This document shows positions 38,146 to 50,273 of a stretch of DNA of 64,000 nucleotides, piece after piece. The DNA is from Leucaena leucocephala (Eukaryota; Streptophyta; Magnoliopsida; Fabales; Fabaceae), in NCBI GenBank assembly GCA_037074615.1, contig CM073547.1, forward strand, positions 2,976,001-3,040,000, given 5' to 3'. Position numbers and translations under genes: made by a program. Every line of letters begins with the position of its first letter. The first letter of the stretch is position 1. The notes beneath the pieces were generated by a model. That model had not been told where the DNA came from. It saw only the letters and a program-made list of their open reading frames with translations, and searched no databases.

Positions 38146-40797
38146 GGGGGTTTGCCTTCTAATAATTACTGACGCATGCGTATTCAAGCAACGTGTATGG
38201 GTATATATTTCTGTGTGTGTGAGTGCAAGCGTGTCAGATGGATCCGATCGAAACAACTTAAATTGGGGACCATATATGTCAAAACATGTGGCAAATAGTG
38301 AAACAAGTGGAGATTTCTTGTACTGTTAAAATTGTGGTTTCGAGTGCCGAAGTACGACAATCTTTAGATACATAGAAATATGTCAAAAGAAGCAAGCGAT
38401 CTTATACGCAAAAGGAAAAGACAGATTTTGGTGTATGGAAAGAAATTAAAGAAGCCGCTTCTTCAAAATTGGTAGTCAGTAAAAAATGGCGAGGGAAGAC
38501 GTGCGGTGCAATGCCGACAATACAATAATGGTTGCGAGGACCCCCTATCATTAGTGATGTTTTTTGACCTTCGAAACTTTTTAATATTTTATTAAAACCT
38601 ATATTTTTTTAATAAAAAATTATTGGAAAAAATACATGATAAACTTTTATATACAATGCATAATACTCTATAAATTATATATATATTATTAACATTTTGA
38701 TTTAGATCTTTATTAAGAATATAATTTTTAACAGGAATTTTTTCAATCTCTCTCTCTCTCTATATGTATATATATAATTGGGAAAAAGACCCTTTATACA
38801 TACAAAAGAGTACTATGTAAATTTTGAATAGATGGAGTACCGATATTTTAATTTAGGTTGTTATCTCCAATAAAATTTGTATTAAAAGAGTTTTCCATAA
38901 TTTTCCCCTTTTATTACTATTATTCAAATAAAATTTTATATTTTGAGATTTCATTAATACATTGCCGTTCAATTAACCTAAGGTGTCAAGCGGTAAAATT
39001 TGCCACGTACTTATCCCGGTTAGATGAGACTTCGAACAGCTTCGTCATGCAAATACCTTCTTCCACAGCTTGGGACGATGTTCATATAGATGGAACGATC
39101 ATTAATATTTAAGTGGAATAACTGGTCCACTTTTAGTGATGATTCCATTATTCATTAGGACAGAAGTAAACTGTAGGAGCAATAATTTGTTTGCTTGCTC
39201 TTTTTTCCAAGAATGGGTTGACTTGTTTAAGGACATAACACAAGGACAAATGCTATTCCAATTAATTGCATTTGTCTTTCTCGCATATGCATGTCATCAA
39301 ATTAATTAGGGGTTGGGACCTGTGAAGGCAAGCTGCTGAAGAAGAAATTAAAGTATTTGCAGAAGTGGAGGAGGAGGGTGTTCTTCATAGACCACAAAGA
39401 CGCCAACAAGCTTGTGGGTTGTCATGTCTTTGCAACTGCCCCACCCCTTTCCCCCAGCTCCTTTCTTCTTTTATTTAAATTTTATAAGGAAAAAACTCTA
39501 GGTGGAGCTAAGTTAGAGGCCACGTAAGACTGAAATTGTAGATGATAATTAAAAATAACAATATAAAATGTGAAAAGACGAGAGACCAAGCTATAAACTT
39601 GTTAAAAATTTAAAAATTGAGTCATACCTAGTTATAAGAAATTAAGTTATAAGTAAATTAATAGTTAAAATATTAAAAATTTAATCTCCATTTTTCTAAA
39701 CATAGACGTATTTCTCTATTGGAGATACTTTTAAATACTAAATTTAAAAATATTTTTCAATAAAAATTTAAATATTAGTTTATCACGTTATAAAAAATTA
39801 ATTTTTTATTACATAAAATTTTAGATAAGTTAAACATATTTTTTTTATCATCTATACCAATTTTTATTGTTGAAACTAGTTATTTCCACTTAACCTAACA
39901 AGTCATTTTTTTTTCATTCTACAATTGGGCTTCAATGGACTACTCACCTTGTCATATGTTGTAAAGAGGCCCAATAGGAGTTTTTATTTTATTTTATTTA
40001 ATAAAATTGTCTTTTATTGTGGATGACCCAATCTCTTTTTTTTAAAAAAAAATTCTTTTGATTTGTACCCAAAAAGCAATTGCCTTTTGATCAAAAGAAA
40101 AATTAAAATCGACTTATTAATAATATTGTTACTTCTCATCCTAAAGTCCAATAATGCCGTACATAATTATCAATAATAATATTATAACACCATACATGAT
40201 AAGATCTACTGTGTGTACGTGAAATTAGGAATTGAAAAGGAAAATTTGTGTGGCTCCAAGTTTTTCATTCCCACTAGTTTCGGTGCTCAACATTTTGATG
40301 AGTCCTATAAACTTATCAAAGAACTATATAGATTTAATTTTTTTTATTTTTTAAAAAATTATTTTAATTGTATAAAATCTAAAATAAAGATGATATATTA
40401 GTTATCATTTGTTCAAAAAAGGATTTTTTATTTAAAAATACTAGTTGAAAAAAATAAATCTAAATTATCTTGATTTGATGGGTATATGGTTCTCATCAAA
40501 ATGATAAGAACCCCATTCCCTGTATCCCACAAATGGACTGATAGATGGATATGTCGATGGATTAATTTTGCGTGCCTGAACGATGACTATGTTTTGCAAT
40601 AGCAAGGGTAATGTAGTCTTTATATAAAATATGGTTAAATAAAATATAAAAGTAATAAAATTATTCTCTCCATATATTCCTTCGTACCAAATATAATTTG
40701 AAACACTAATTCTCACTCCCACTTCCACTCCCAAGCCCAATCCCATTTCCAATCCCAATCCATCAAAACCCAACTCTCCGTACCAAACGTGGCCTAA
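38146..40797. other. Intergenic region upstream of P450 gene B
   Basis: Promoter side of gene B followed by AT-rich spacer. Around 40700-40790 a tract of TCCCA-type repeats gives a glycine-rich minus-strand frame that is low complexity, not a gene; it may be the end of another small transposon abutting the MITE at 40798. Confidence 0.5.
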
Positions 40798-41213
40798 GTG
40801 CCTGGTTTAGAAAAAAAAGAAAGAAAGTGTTTTTAAATTCAAATTATACTTTAAGTCCAAAAGCATCCATATAATTTTTAGTTTAAACTATAATTTAGAT
40901 AATTTAAAATTATAATTTTAGATAGATAAAAATTATAAGTTTTTCAAATAATTTTTAGATATTAAATATAAAAAATAACAATTTTAACCAAATAAATTTT
41001 TATTACCTTCTTAATCTCTTTTATCTTTTTATATAATTATCATTTTAATTCATACTATTTTTATTAATTTATATATAAAAGAGTTATTATGAAAATAATT
41101 ATGAAAATAATTATTTTTTTAAAATTATTTTTTATATAAAATATATTATCTAAAATTATTTTAAAATCAATTTTTTTATAATATATTTTTCAAAAATTAT
41201 TCGGAATACATCC
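40798..41213 (-). mobile_element. MITE family 1, copy 5 (diverged, TAA duplication)
   Basis: A 416-bp stretch flanked by TAA (40795-40797 and 41214-41216). It begins GTGCCTGGTTTAG and ends CGGAATACATCC. The interior is degraded but keeps a TCTCTTTTATC pyrimidine core and the AAAATTATT-rich arms. It is assigned to the family by ends, duplication and order of segments. Confidence 0.5.
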
Positions 41214-41439
41214 TAATTCTAACTTAGGGGCTATTGATTGTTGAGGTGTTATCGATTGTCGCGGGACAGACATGACAAGAGAATTAATTAACATGTCAAA
41301 TAAATCAAACTCTGCCCCCATCTCTCTATCCTTTCAATTGAATGGTTGAAGATTATATTATCCACATCCAAATTCACAAAGATCAGTATTGATACATAGG
41401 ATATACTACAATCTTCATAAAGTTACACATACTTTCTAT

Positions 41440-41985
41440 GGCTGTGTTTGAATTAATTTTTAAAAAATAAATTTTGAGAAAGATAGATTTTAGAGAATAA
41501 ATTTTGAAAAGAATAGATTCTGAAAAAAATATATTTTAAAAATAGAGATATTTAGATGATTAGTAATATAATCACTTTTTATATTGATAAATTATCAAAA
41601 AAAGTATGATTTGATTAAAATATGAGAAATGAAAGAGGGTAGAGAATAAATAGGAAAGAGAAAAAATGATAGAGAAAAAATATGAGAGATGAGAGAGTGT
41701 ATAGAAGAGAGAGAAAAGAGGAGATAGGGTGAAGGAGAGATATGAAAGAGGAAAGATGAGAAAAGAAAGATGGTATAAAAAATTAAGGATAAAATAATAA
41801 TTAGATAGTCCATAAGGTCTTTTACTATTCTAAAAGTTATTTTCAGTAATTTATTCAAAATCATAGTTTCAAATTATAGTTTTGATCAAAATTAATTTTA
41901 AATAAAAATAGTTATTTATTTTAAATTTTTTCAAACTAAAATTTTATCTAAAATTAATTTTTTAACCATACAATTAAACAGCAAC
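41440..41985 (+). mobile_element. MITE family 1, copy 6
   Basis: The left end reads GGCTGTGTTTGAATT and the right end ATTAAACAGCAAC followed by TAA. Read in reverse it follows copy 1 (7136-7657) closely: repeated AGATAGATTTT and AATAGATTCTG motifs, AGAGATATTTAGATGATTAG, a long GAGAGA core (about 41625-41765) and TTTTACTATTCTAAAAG. It is clearly the same family as copy 1 in opposite orientation. Confidence 0.7.
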
Positions 41986-42534
41986 TAAGAGTCATGAACA
42001 AAATGACTTTTCTTATGCTTCATACATTTCATTTGTTTTCATATAGATTTTATTAGTTTACATATGTTTTCCATTTTCATTAGTTTTCAATTTGTAAAGA
42101 GTAATGGAATCCATTTTCACCTAATATTTTTTCAATTTTATGGTACTAAACGAGGCATTAGATTTAGGATAAAAAATTAATTTTTTAATTAAATATTTAC
42201 ATTAATAATCATAGAAATAGAAAGGGCAACAAAAAAAAAAGACCCTAAGCAACATTAATTTCATCATTTTTAGTAAGTATGACTTTCCTATTTATACCCA
42301 ATAAAATTTTAATGAAGCAACTTACTAGGATCTTACTAGACTGATAGGGGCCTGACATTATAGGCAATAAGGGCCCCAACCCCCCAACCCCCAACGTCCT
42401 CCAACTTCTCAATTAATAAAACCACGTCAAGTCCCCAATTCCAATTTGTGTGACTATAGATTTTGTAGTATATAATATAGTATTAATTAAGGCTGGTCCC
42501 GCCACTGTAGGGCACAGCGCTGGGATATATAATA
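41986..42534. other. Intergenic spacer between MITEs
   Basis: AT-rich DNA with a C-rich patch (about 42374-42394). No gene is seen. Confidence 0.5.
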
Positions 42535-42855
42535 CTCCCTCCGCTTTTATTGATAACTTTTAAATTTATTAATAGACGTGGTCCTTTCTATAAATTTTAT
42601 TTTGAATTTATTTAAATATTTATTATATTTTTTATTTTTATTTTTAATTAATTATATATTTCTTTTATAGTATATTTTTTATCCATTCTCTCTCATCGCT
42701 TATTTTACTCACTCTCTCTTATTGATTATCTTTCTTTATCAGTAAGGTTGACATAGTTGAAAAATAAAATGTATTTTTACATATTTTTTTACTAATTTTA
42801 ATTTAAATTTTAATCAATATAAATCGATTATTTAAAATTTATAAATAAGACGGAT
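42535..42855. mobile_element. Stowaway-like MITE, decayed right end
   Basis: Preceded by TA, the left end reads CTCCCTCCGCTTTTATTG, the classic Stowaway (Tc1/mariner) terminal sequence. About 310 bp later the complement of the right end reads CCGTCTTATTTATAAATT, which matches the left end moderately after loss of the outermost bases. The inside is AT-rich and non-coding. Confidence 0.55.
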
Positions 42856-43170
42856 ATTATATTTCATTGGGACATGTTAGTTAATGCTAACTAGTAATAA
42901 ACTCATGGGGCAAATCAACTGTAGGAAACAATGGTCTTTTGATTTATGGCGTTTGGTTCGAAGACGAACCAGCCGCCTTAATGGCCTACAGATTTTTAAC
43001 TTATTTTTTTCATATAAGCTGACCAATTTAAAAGTCAGAAAAGCGAATTTTTCTTTAATGCCTTTTGACTACTTTTTTATTATAGAACAAGAGCATCATA
43101 GTTAAAAAATATTATCTGAAATGCATAAACGAAAATTAGAAAAGAAATTTGTCAATACAATGAGATATTA
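42856..43170. other. Intergenic spacer, nothing recognised
   Basis: AT-rich DNA between a Stowaway-like element and the next MITE. A 73-codon frame at 42884-43105 has no family resemblance. Confidence 0.5.
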
Positions 43171-43689
43171 GACTCGTTTGGATAGGATTTTAAAAATGGG
43201 CTTATGAAAAAAAAGGCTTTTGAACAGATTATAGAAAAGGGCTTTTGGAGAAGAGATTATGAAAAAAAAGTGGTTTTGAATAAATGAGTGTTTGGATAGT
43301 TATTTATAGAAGGTATTTTATTATTGGTAAATTACGAAAAAGGGTATGAGTATTAAATGAGGAGAGATAAGAGATAAGAGGAGAGAGGAGAGAGGGTGTA
43401 AGAAAGAAAATAGAGAAAAAGTAGGAGAGAGGAGAGAGGGTGTAAGAAAAAGTAGGAGAGAGGGTGTAAGAAAAAGTAGGGGTAATATAGTAATTAGTTA
43501 GTTCAAACGTGGTTTACTGTTCCAAAAGCTACTCTAACCAGCTTTTCTGAAACCTTGGTTTTAAACCAGAGTTTAGTCCAAAAGCCCGTTTAAACAAATA
43601 TGACTGTTTGTTTTAAAATTTCTCCAAACCTAGGTTTTGAGCTAAACCTTGATTTAAAACCAAGGTTTGGCACCCTCCAAACAGGGACA
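43171..43689 (+). mobile_element. MITE family 1, copy 7 (TTA duplication)
   Basis: A 519-bp element flanked by TTA (43168-43170 and 43690-43692). It begins GACTCGTTTGG and ends CCAAACAGGGACA. It contains GGGCTTATGA, GTTTGGATAGTTATTT, GGTATGAGTATTAAATGAGG, a GAGAGG core with GTGTAAGAAAAAGTAGG tandem repeats, GTTTACTGTTCCAAAAGC and CCAAGGTTTGG. It is the best-preserved relative of copy 2 and probably among the youngest. Confidence 0.7.
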
Positions 43690-44587
43690 TTATGAAATGA
43701 CATTTAAATGGACAAGTGATAGGAGCTTGTTTTGATAAAGAATTTTCATGTAGCCTATAAATTTCTCCAAGTCCCTTAACAAATTCCGTGCGCAACTATA
43801 ATTCATTATCCAACTTAACATCTTTTACAAAGATAGGATATAAAACATGTTTTGATGAGACAGCCAGATTTTTATCCTAAACAAGAATACGCCATAATAT
43901 CTAGCATTGGCGGAGTAGGAAGAAGATTTCCTCCTCTTAATCTTCCTTATCCAAATGGTCCATCCATGTAGAAGCTCATTAGAGGGAAAGTTGACATTTT
44001 CCAAAGCAAAAGAGTAGTTATAAGTAACAGCGCTCAAGCAATGGGATATTTTTGTGTGTATTTGTGGATTTTAATGTTATATATTTACTTTTTTTATAAT
44101 AAACAACAAATTCATTCCAACCTAATGGCAGGATGGAGTGACACAGAAGGAGGATGTAGCAAAGTTGAATCGTGGAAGAGTCATGTCTGTTAGTTGAAAA
44201 TATTTGTTGACATGGAGGCACACTTCATAAGCATGGACAAATTCAATAAGCGCTCACCTACAAGATTAATTGTCAACGTCATAATTATTATTAATATATA
44301 AACTAGTTAATTATTTAAATTAATTAATATAAATTAAAAAGTGTATAATATAAATTCTATTTAAAATTTTTTAACTATAATTAATTAATATATTTAATTT
44401 TTTTAATTTACTTAAAATAATTAATTATATTTTATATTAAAAATTAAAAAAATAATATAAATTCGATTTGAGAGTTAAATTTATTTATAATTAATTAATT
44501 TATATGATTTTTTTAATTTATAAAAATATTTAATTAATTTTTATATTAAAGACACCAGAAGGTATTATAATATCAAACTCTAACCAT
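43690..44587. other. Intergenic spacer upstream of P450 gene C
   Basis: Contains two short minus-strand open frames (43825-44037 and 44018-44221) with mixed composition but no recognised family; they could be remnants of a retroelement. The rest is AT-rich. Confidence 0.4.
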
Positions 44588-44640
44588 TTAATTAAGGGAT
44601 AAAGATTTAATTTATAGCTATAAATATAGAACTTTAGTTT
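44588..44640 (+). promoter_or_regulatory. Conserved promoter block of P450 gene C
   Basis: AATTAAGGGATAAAGATTTAA is followed by a TATA box (TATAAATA, 44619-44626) about 65 bp upstream of the gene C start codon, then AGAACTTTAGTTT. The same block, with few changes, lies upstream of gene D (50274-50325) and gene E (55281-55330). GGATAA inside it is an I-box or GATA-type core. Conservation between paralogs supports a regulatory role but may only reflect recent duplication. Confidence 0.6.
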
Positions 44641-44687
44641 AAACAACATACATCGATCAAATTGCAGAACACTTGAAGCCATCTCGT

Positions 44688-47035
44688 ATGGAATCCCACT
44701 TTTATTTCGTGCTTCTTATTTCCTTCTTATTTTTCTCGTGGCTTTGGCTTGCAAAGCCAAAAAACAAAGCCAAGATTCAAATCCCAGGGCCATGGAAACT
44801 GCCTCTATTAGGAAACTTGCACCAGTTAGCAGCAGCAAAATCTTCACTTCCACATCATGCGTTTCGAGAACTGTCTCTCAAATATGGGCCTCTGATGCAT
44901 ATTCAACTTGGTGAGCTTTCTACAGTAATTGTATCATCCCCAGAAATTGCCCAAGAGATTATGAAGACACATGATCTTGCCTTTGTCAACAGGCCGCAAC
45001 TTCTTACTTGTAAGGTCGTAGGCTATGGCTCTGCTGACATTGCTTTAGCTCCTTATGGTGATTACTGGAGGCAGATGAAGAGAATATGTACCTCAGAACT
45101 CTTAACTGCTAAGAAGGTTCAATCTTTCTCGTACGTCCGAGAAGATGAGGTAGTAATATTAAAAATTTCTGGTTAGAATTAGATATCCAAGTAGCATGAA
45201 ATAATATAATATTTAGTAATTTCTCTCACTTTCTTACTGCATCAGGTATTAAAGTTGATGGAATCAGTTCAAAAATCGGTGGGTTCAGATTTCGATCTCA
45301 CCAGCAAGATCTACTCTATGACGAGTGCAATTGTGACGAGAGTAGCATTTGGAAGCAAATATAAACACGAAAAGTTTCTGGAATTGGTCGATACAGCGCT
45401 TACGAGTGGGTTTGGTTTAGCTGATTTGTTTCCATCAATGAAAGCTGTTCGTGTCATAACAGGAGTAGAAGCAAAGTTAGTGAAGATCCACGAGCAGGTT
45501 GATAAGATTTTAGAGGATATTATCGAGGAGAATCAAGAGATGATGCGGCAGGGTGGTGGTTCTGGGCAACAAAATTTGCTTCAGCTTCTCTTACAAATCC
45601 AACGCAGTGGAAGCCCTACTGAGATACCAATCACAACGGACAATATCAAAGGTGTCATTGGGGTTAGTAAGTAAACTTGATTGTTTATCCTATGTCTAAT
45701 ATTTCTTTCCTTAAACATTAAACATGTCACTCAGACTCATATTATATGAATATATTTTTTTTTTATGGATGGGAGGATTTGGTGTGGTTTTGTTGTTATA
45801 AGGAAATGGTGTGGGGTCTTGTGCTAGATATATTATTCTAGAGAGATAATGCTTATTTTGATAGTCATATTTATAGATAGAGAGATTTTTTTTGATATGA
45901 ATGTACTATTTTATGTTTAATTTATTATCGTTGATTTTGTTTCTATTAAGTATAATTAATCTATATTAAATATAGATAAATTTAAAAAGTTATTAAATTT
46001 TATATTAAAATTAATGATGTTTAAATTTTTTTTATGCAACACTTGTTGGATGTGACTTATAAAAAAAATGATTAAACAATTATAGAAGGCAACTAATATA
46101 CGTTTGTGAGCGTGCGGGCCATGCATTTATTAACTAATTAATTGTGAAACAATGGCCAATGAATAAAAATAATAATGTAGCTAAATCGGGAATATTCATG
46201 AGTATGCCTGTGTATGCGATAATTAACACATAAATCAAACTTCTATCGTATTTCATGGTAATTTTTTTTCTTTAGGCCAATGTTTTTTATTGTTTAATTA
46301 CTTTGTTAAATCCATAAATTCATAATTGTGTGTGTAATTAAACAATGCAAATGATCGACCACTTTAATTGTGAGCATCTTATTGCAGGACATATTTTCTG
46401 GCGGAACTGATACTTCTGCAGCAACAATAGAGTGGGCCATGATAGAAATGATGAGAAATCCGAGGGTGATGGAAAAAGCACAAGCTGAAATTAGAGAAAC
46501 TTTCAAAGGAAAGAAAGTAATTCATGAGAGTGATCATGACATTGACCAACTTGGTTACTTAAAATCATTAATCAAAGAAACATTGAGACTACATCCACCT
46601 GTTCCTTTATTGATCCCAAGAGAATGCAGAGAAACTTGTAAGATTAATGGGTATGAAATACCCATCAAAACTCAAGTTATGGTAAATGCATGGGCACTTG
46701 GAAGAGATCCAAGCTATTGGTATGAGGCTGAAAGGTTTATACCAGAGAGGTTCCAAGGAAATAATTGCAATATTGATTTCAAAGGAACAAACTTCGAATT
46801 CATCCCCTTTGGAGCAGGAAGAAGAATCTGTCCAGGAATTTCATTTGGTTTAGCAAACATTGAGATTACTCTAGCAAGCTTACTGTACCACTTTGATTGG
46901 AAACTGCCACATGGAATGAAGCCAGAGGACTTGGACATGACTGAAACTTTTGGTATTGTATCTAGAAGGAAGAACAAGCTCTGCTTGATTCCCACACCAT
47001 ACAATACCGATCCTCTTCATGACAGTTGCTACTGA
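44688..47035 (+). CDS. Cytochrome P450 gene C, CYP71D-like, intact
   Basis: Three exons, 44688-45149, 45246-45662 and 46388-47035, encode 508 residues with phase-0 GT-AG introns. Motifs in order are the hydrophobic anchor (FVLLISFLFFSWLWLA), IPGPWKLPLLG, helix-C WRQMKR, I-helix GGTDTSA, ETLRLHPP, FIPERF and FGAGRRICPG. An ER-bound monooxygenase of specialised metabolism is the family-level prediction. It is the only cluster member on the plus strand: its 5' end faces gene B across 6.5 kb of MITE-rich DNA, and its 3' end faces gene D 613 bp away. A two-residue expansion (SDHDIDQL against SDMKQL in D) marks the segment before the K-helix. The polyadenylation-like AATAAA at 47057 lies in a 3' segment shared with D. 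ATG 44688 gives the ME.HF start typical of the group. Confidence 0.93.
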
Positions 47036-47056
47036 AGCCTATGAAACTATATATGC

Positions 47057-47062
47057 AATAAA
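47057..47062 (+). terminator. Polyadenylation signal of gene C
   Basis: AATAAA 22 bp after the stop codon of gene C. The flanking bases (CAATAAAATAT.AGAGTTTTAGA) recur in inverted orientation after gene D, which supports a conserved 3' untranslated element. Confidence 0.55.
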
Positions 47063-47331
47063 ATATCAGAGTTTTAGATTTCTATGAAATTTGAATATCT
47101 GATAGGATTATGCATGTGGCTTATTATATAATTATTTTAAGGTATGTTTTATCTAGTAATGTGTGTGGTTCTTGTTTAAAGAATTATGATGATATAATTT
47201 AGGATGGTGATTATGGTATGTTTGGTATGACTTTGGATAAATATATCTTTTGTTTATTATTAAATAAAATTAATATACAATGATCAAAATATGATAAGGA
47301 AATTCCAATTTACTAGATGAAACATACCTTA

Positions 47332-47525
47332 ATTTTGTTTTTTTGGATAAAGGGACAATTTATTCATAGAAGATAAAACGATACATTAAAAAGGGCCCTG
47401 CTTACAAGAACTCATTACGACAACCAAGAGAGGCCCAAAACACATAGACCACAAGCAATCATAAATTTACACAACGCATATGGGTAAAACGCAACTCACA
47501 AACAGCAAATAACACAACACCTTAA
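47332..47525 (-). mobile_element. Possible LINE 3' tail between genes C and D
   Basis: On the minus strand the segment ends in TGAATAAATTGTCCCTTTA followed by TCCAAAAAAAC, preceded by GGGCCCTTTTTAATGTATCG. This pattern, with a short A tail, resembles the 3' end of plant LINE retroposons. No reverse transcriptase coding sequence is present, and a target duplication was not found. It fills most of the gap between the inverted P450 pair. Confidence 0.35.
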
Positions 47526-47600
47526 ATTACTATATTGTCTCTCACACACAATCCTATAAAGATACTCATAAATTTCATAGAAAATCTAAAACTCTAATAT

Positions 47601-47606
47601 TTTATT
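47601..47606 (-). terminator. Polyadenylation signal of gene D
   Basis: AATAAA on the minus strand 43 bp after the gene D stop codon, inside the inverted copy of the 3' segment that follows gene C. Confidence 0.55.
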
Positions 47607-47648
47607 GTCTTCAACTAAATTTGCATATATAGCTGCATGGTGCTTGCT

Positions 47649-50002
47649 TCAGTAGCGACTGTCATATTGAAGAGGATCTGTATTGTCTCGTGTACTGGGA
47701 ATCAGGCACAGCTTGTTCTTCCTTCTAACTACAATGCTGAAAGTTTCAGTCGTGTCCAAGTCCTCTGGCTTCATTCCATGTGGCAGTTTCCAATCAAAGT
47801 GGTACAGTAAGCTTGCTAGAGTAATCTCAATGATTGCTTCAGCATATGAAATGCCTGGACACATCCTTCTTCCTGCTCCAAAAGGGATGTACTCAAAGTT
47901 TGCTCCTTTGAAATCAATATTGCAATTACTGCCTTGGAACCTCTCTGGTATAAACCTTTCAGCCTCATACCAATAGCTTGGATCTCTTCCAAGTGCCCAT
48001 GCATTTACCATAACTTGAGTTTTGATGGGTATTTCATACCCATTAATCTTGCAATTTTCACGGCATTCTTTTGGAACCAATAAAGGAGCAGGTGGGTGTA
48101 GTCTCAAAGTTTCTTTGATTACTGATTTCAAGTAATCAAGTTGTTTCATGTCACTATCATGAATTACTTTCTTTCCTTTGAAAGTTTCTCTAACTTCAGC
48201 TTGTGCTTTCTTCATCACCCTTGGATTTCTCATCATTTCTGCCATTGCCCACTCTATTGGTGCTGCTGTAGTATCAGTTCCACCAGAAAGTATATTCTGC
48301 ATATAAAAGATGATCACAAAGTATTATTTCCATTATATTATTGGTTTGGTCTTTGATATAGGATCTATTTAATAAATTTGATTATATAAAAAAAATTATT
48401 TAAGTTAGTTAATATGATATATTTTTCTTAAAATATTATAATTATTTTTCTTAACCCACTCTCCCCCTTTCTTACTCGATTATTATTGATGCAGTATCAA
48501 TATGATTAATTTTAGAAAATAATTAATAAATATAAGAAATATGCGTTATATTATTGACTGAGATCAAATCTCCAATTAACTCATATATTAAGTAGTAGAG
48601 GAGTATTATAATATACTTCTCTCTAGTTGAAAATATAAATGACTTTCAACTACTTCATGAGAATTAAAGAATAATGGTTAACTCATTAAAATCTATCTTA
48701 AATTAAAAAAAAAAATCAACTTTTCACCTATTAAAGAAAGAATAATGAGTTCTCTCTCACCTCTCTCTATAACTACTAAATAAGGGAAAAATTGATAAAT
48801 AAGTATTAATTATTCTCTAAGTATCTTATATTGTAGAGCAAAGAATTCAAATTAAGCTAGTGTCTGTTTACTAGGATATCACAGTGGAGTGACATCATAT
48901 TCAAGGGACCCCAACCCCCAACCCCGGTTGGTACCGCCCCTGTATATATTTCATCATCTGACATGCTATTTAATGCTTAACGAAGAAATATTTAATGCGC
49001 CAAAGCAACGTACATAAGAAACAATCAAGTTTAGTACTAACCACAATGACACCTTTGATATTGTCGGTTGTGATTGGGATCTCAGGGTTTGCACTCCGTT
49101 GGATTTGTAAGAGAAACTGAAGCAAATTTTGTTGCCCAGAACCTCTAATCTGCTTCTCTATATTCTCTTGGATGATATCCTCTAAGATCTTATCCATCTG
49201 CTCATGGATCTTCGCTAACTTTGCTTCCACTCCTGTTATGAGATGAACAGCTTTCATTGATGGAAACAATTCAGCAAAACCAAACCAACTCGTAAGCGCT
49301 ATTGTGATCAAATGCATAAGCTTTTCGTGTTTATTAGATTCGCTTCCATATGCTACTCTTGCAATAATTGAACTGGTCAAAGAGTTTATCTTGCCCGTCC
49401 GATCCAACTCTGGACCCACCGATTTTTGAACTGATTCCATCAACTTTGATACCTGATGCAGTAAGGAAGGTGAGATACTGATTAACGTTTGCAAAAGTGA
49501 CTTTAATCTCAACTATTAAAATTGTTCATATTATTACCTCATCTTCTCGGATGGATGATAAAGATTGAACCTTTGTGGCACTTAAGAGTTCCGAAACACA
49601 TATTCTTTTAATGTACTTCCAGTAATCACCATAAGGAGCAAAAACGATGTCAGCAGAGCCATAGCCCGCAAGCTTAGAAGTAAGAAGTTGTGGCCTGTTG
49701 ACAAAAGCAAGATCATGTGTTTTCATAATCTGTTGGGCAATTTCTGGGGATGAGACAATTACTGTGGAAATCTCGCCAACTTGCAGATGCATCAGAGGCC
49801 CATATTTGAGAGAGAGTTGTCGAAGCAAATGATGGGGAAGTGAAGACCTTGCTGCTGCTAACTGATGAAGGTTTCCCAGCAAAGGAAGCCTCCAAGGTCC
49901 TGGGATTTGAATCTTAGCTTTTTTATTTGGATTTGCAAACCAAAGCAGCAACAAGGAGAAGAAGAAGAAAATAAGAAGCACGAAAGGAAAGTAAGATTCC
50001 AT
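47649..50002 (-). CDS. Cytochrome P450 gene D, CYP71D-like, intact, altered L-helix
   Basis: Three exons, 49538-50002, 49042-49452 and 47649-48296, encode 507 residues. It has an N-terminal anchor (FVLLIFFFFSLLLLWFA), IPGPWRLPLLG, helix-C WKYIKR, I-helix GGTDTTA, ETLRLHPP, FIPERF and FGAGRRMCPG. Two features set it apart from its paralogs: exon 3 begins NILSGGTDT rather than DIFSGGTDT, and the residues just after the heme cysteine loop read GISYAEAIIEI where the others have GISFGLASIEI or close variants. These lie by the heme face and could alter activity. The rest of the frame is undamaged, so it is called functional. It forms a tail-to-tail pair with gene C. Its promoter block lies about 220 bp further from the ATG than in C and E. 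Confidence 0.9.
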
Positions 50003-50273
50003 GCGGAAGGGCTTCAAGTGATATGTATTAGTTGATATTAATACCGTATGGTCTTATTTATAATGGAGGGAGAGACGGATTTTTTTCTTTTATGCTATTT
50101 AGAAGTTACATGATTAGTTTTTAATATGAACATAGAATTTTATTCTTTACTTTGTATATTTTATATTTTTAAAATAGAGTACATAGTAAATAAAGATAAA
50201 ATTAAGTGAAATTATTAAATTTTAAGAGAGGGTTAATAATTTATAATAGGACAAAAGAGTATATTGTTTAAGT

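Noticed and set aside
40465..40773. 102-codon minus-strand frame rich in glycine and valine
   Set aside because: It is produced by TCCCA/TCCAA-type short repeats at a probable transposon end and is not protein-like.
43825..44221. Two overlapping minus-strand frames of about 70 codons
   Set aside because: The composition is mixed enough to look twice, but no conserved motif, splice partner or homologous family could be recognised.
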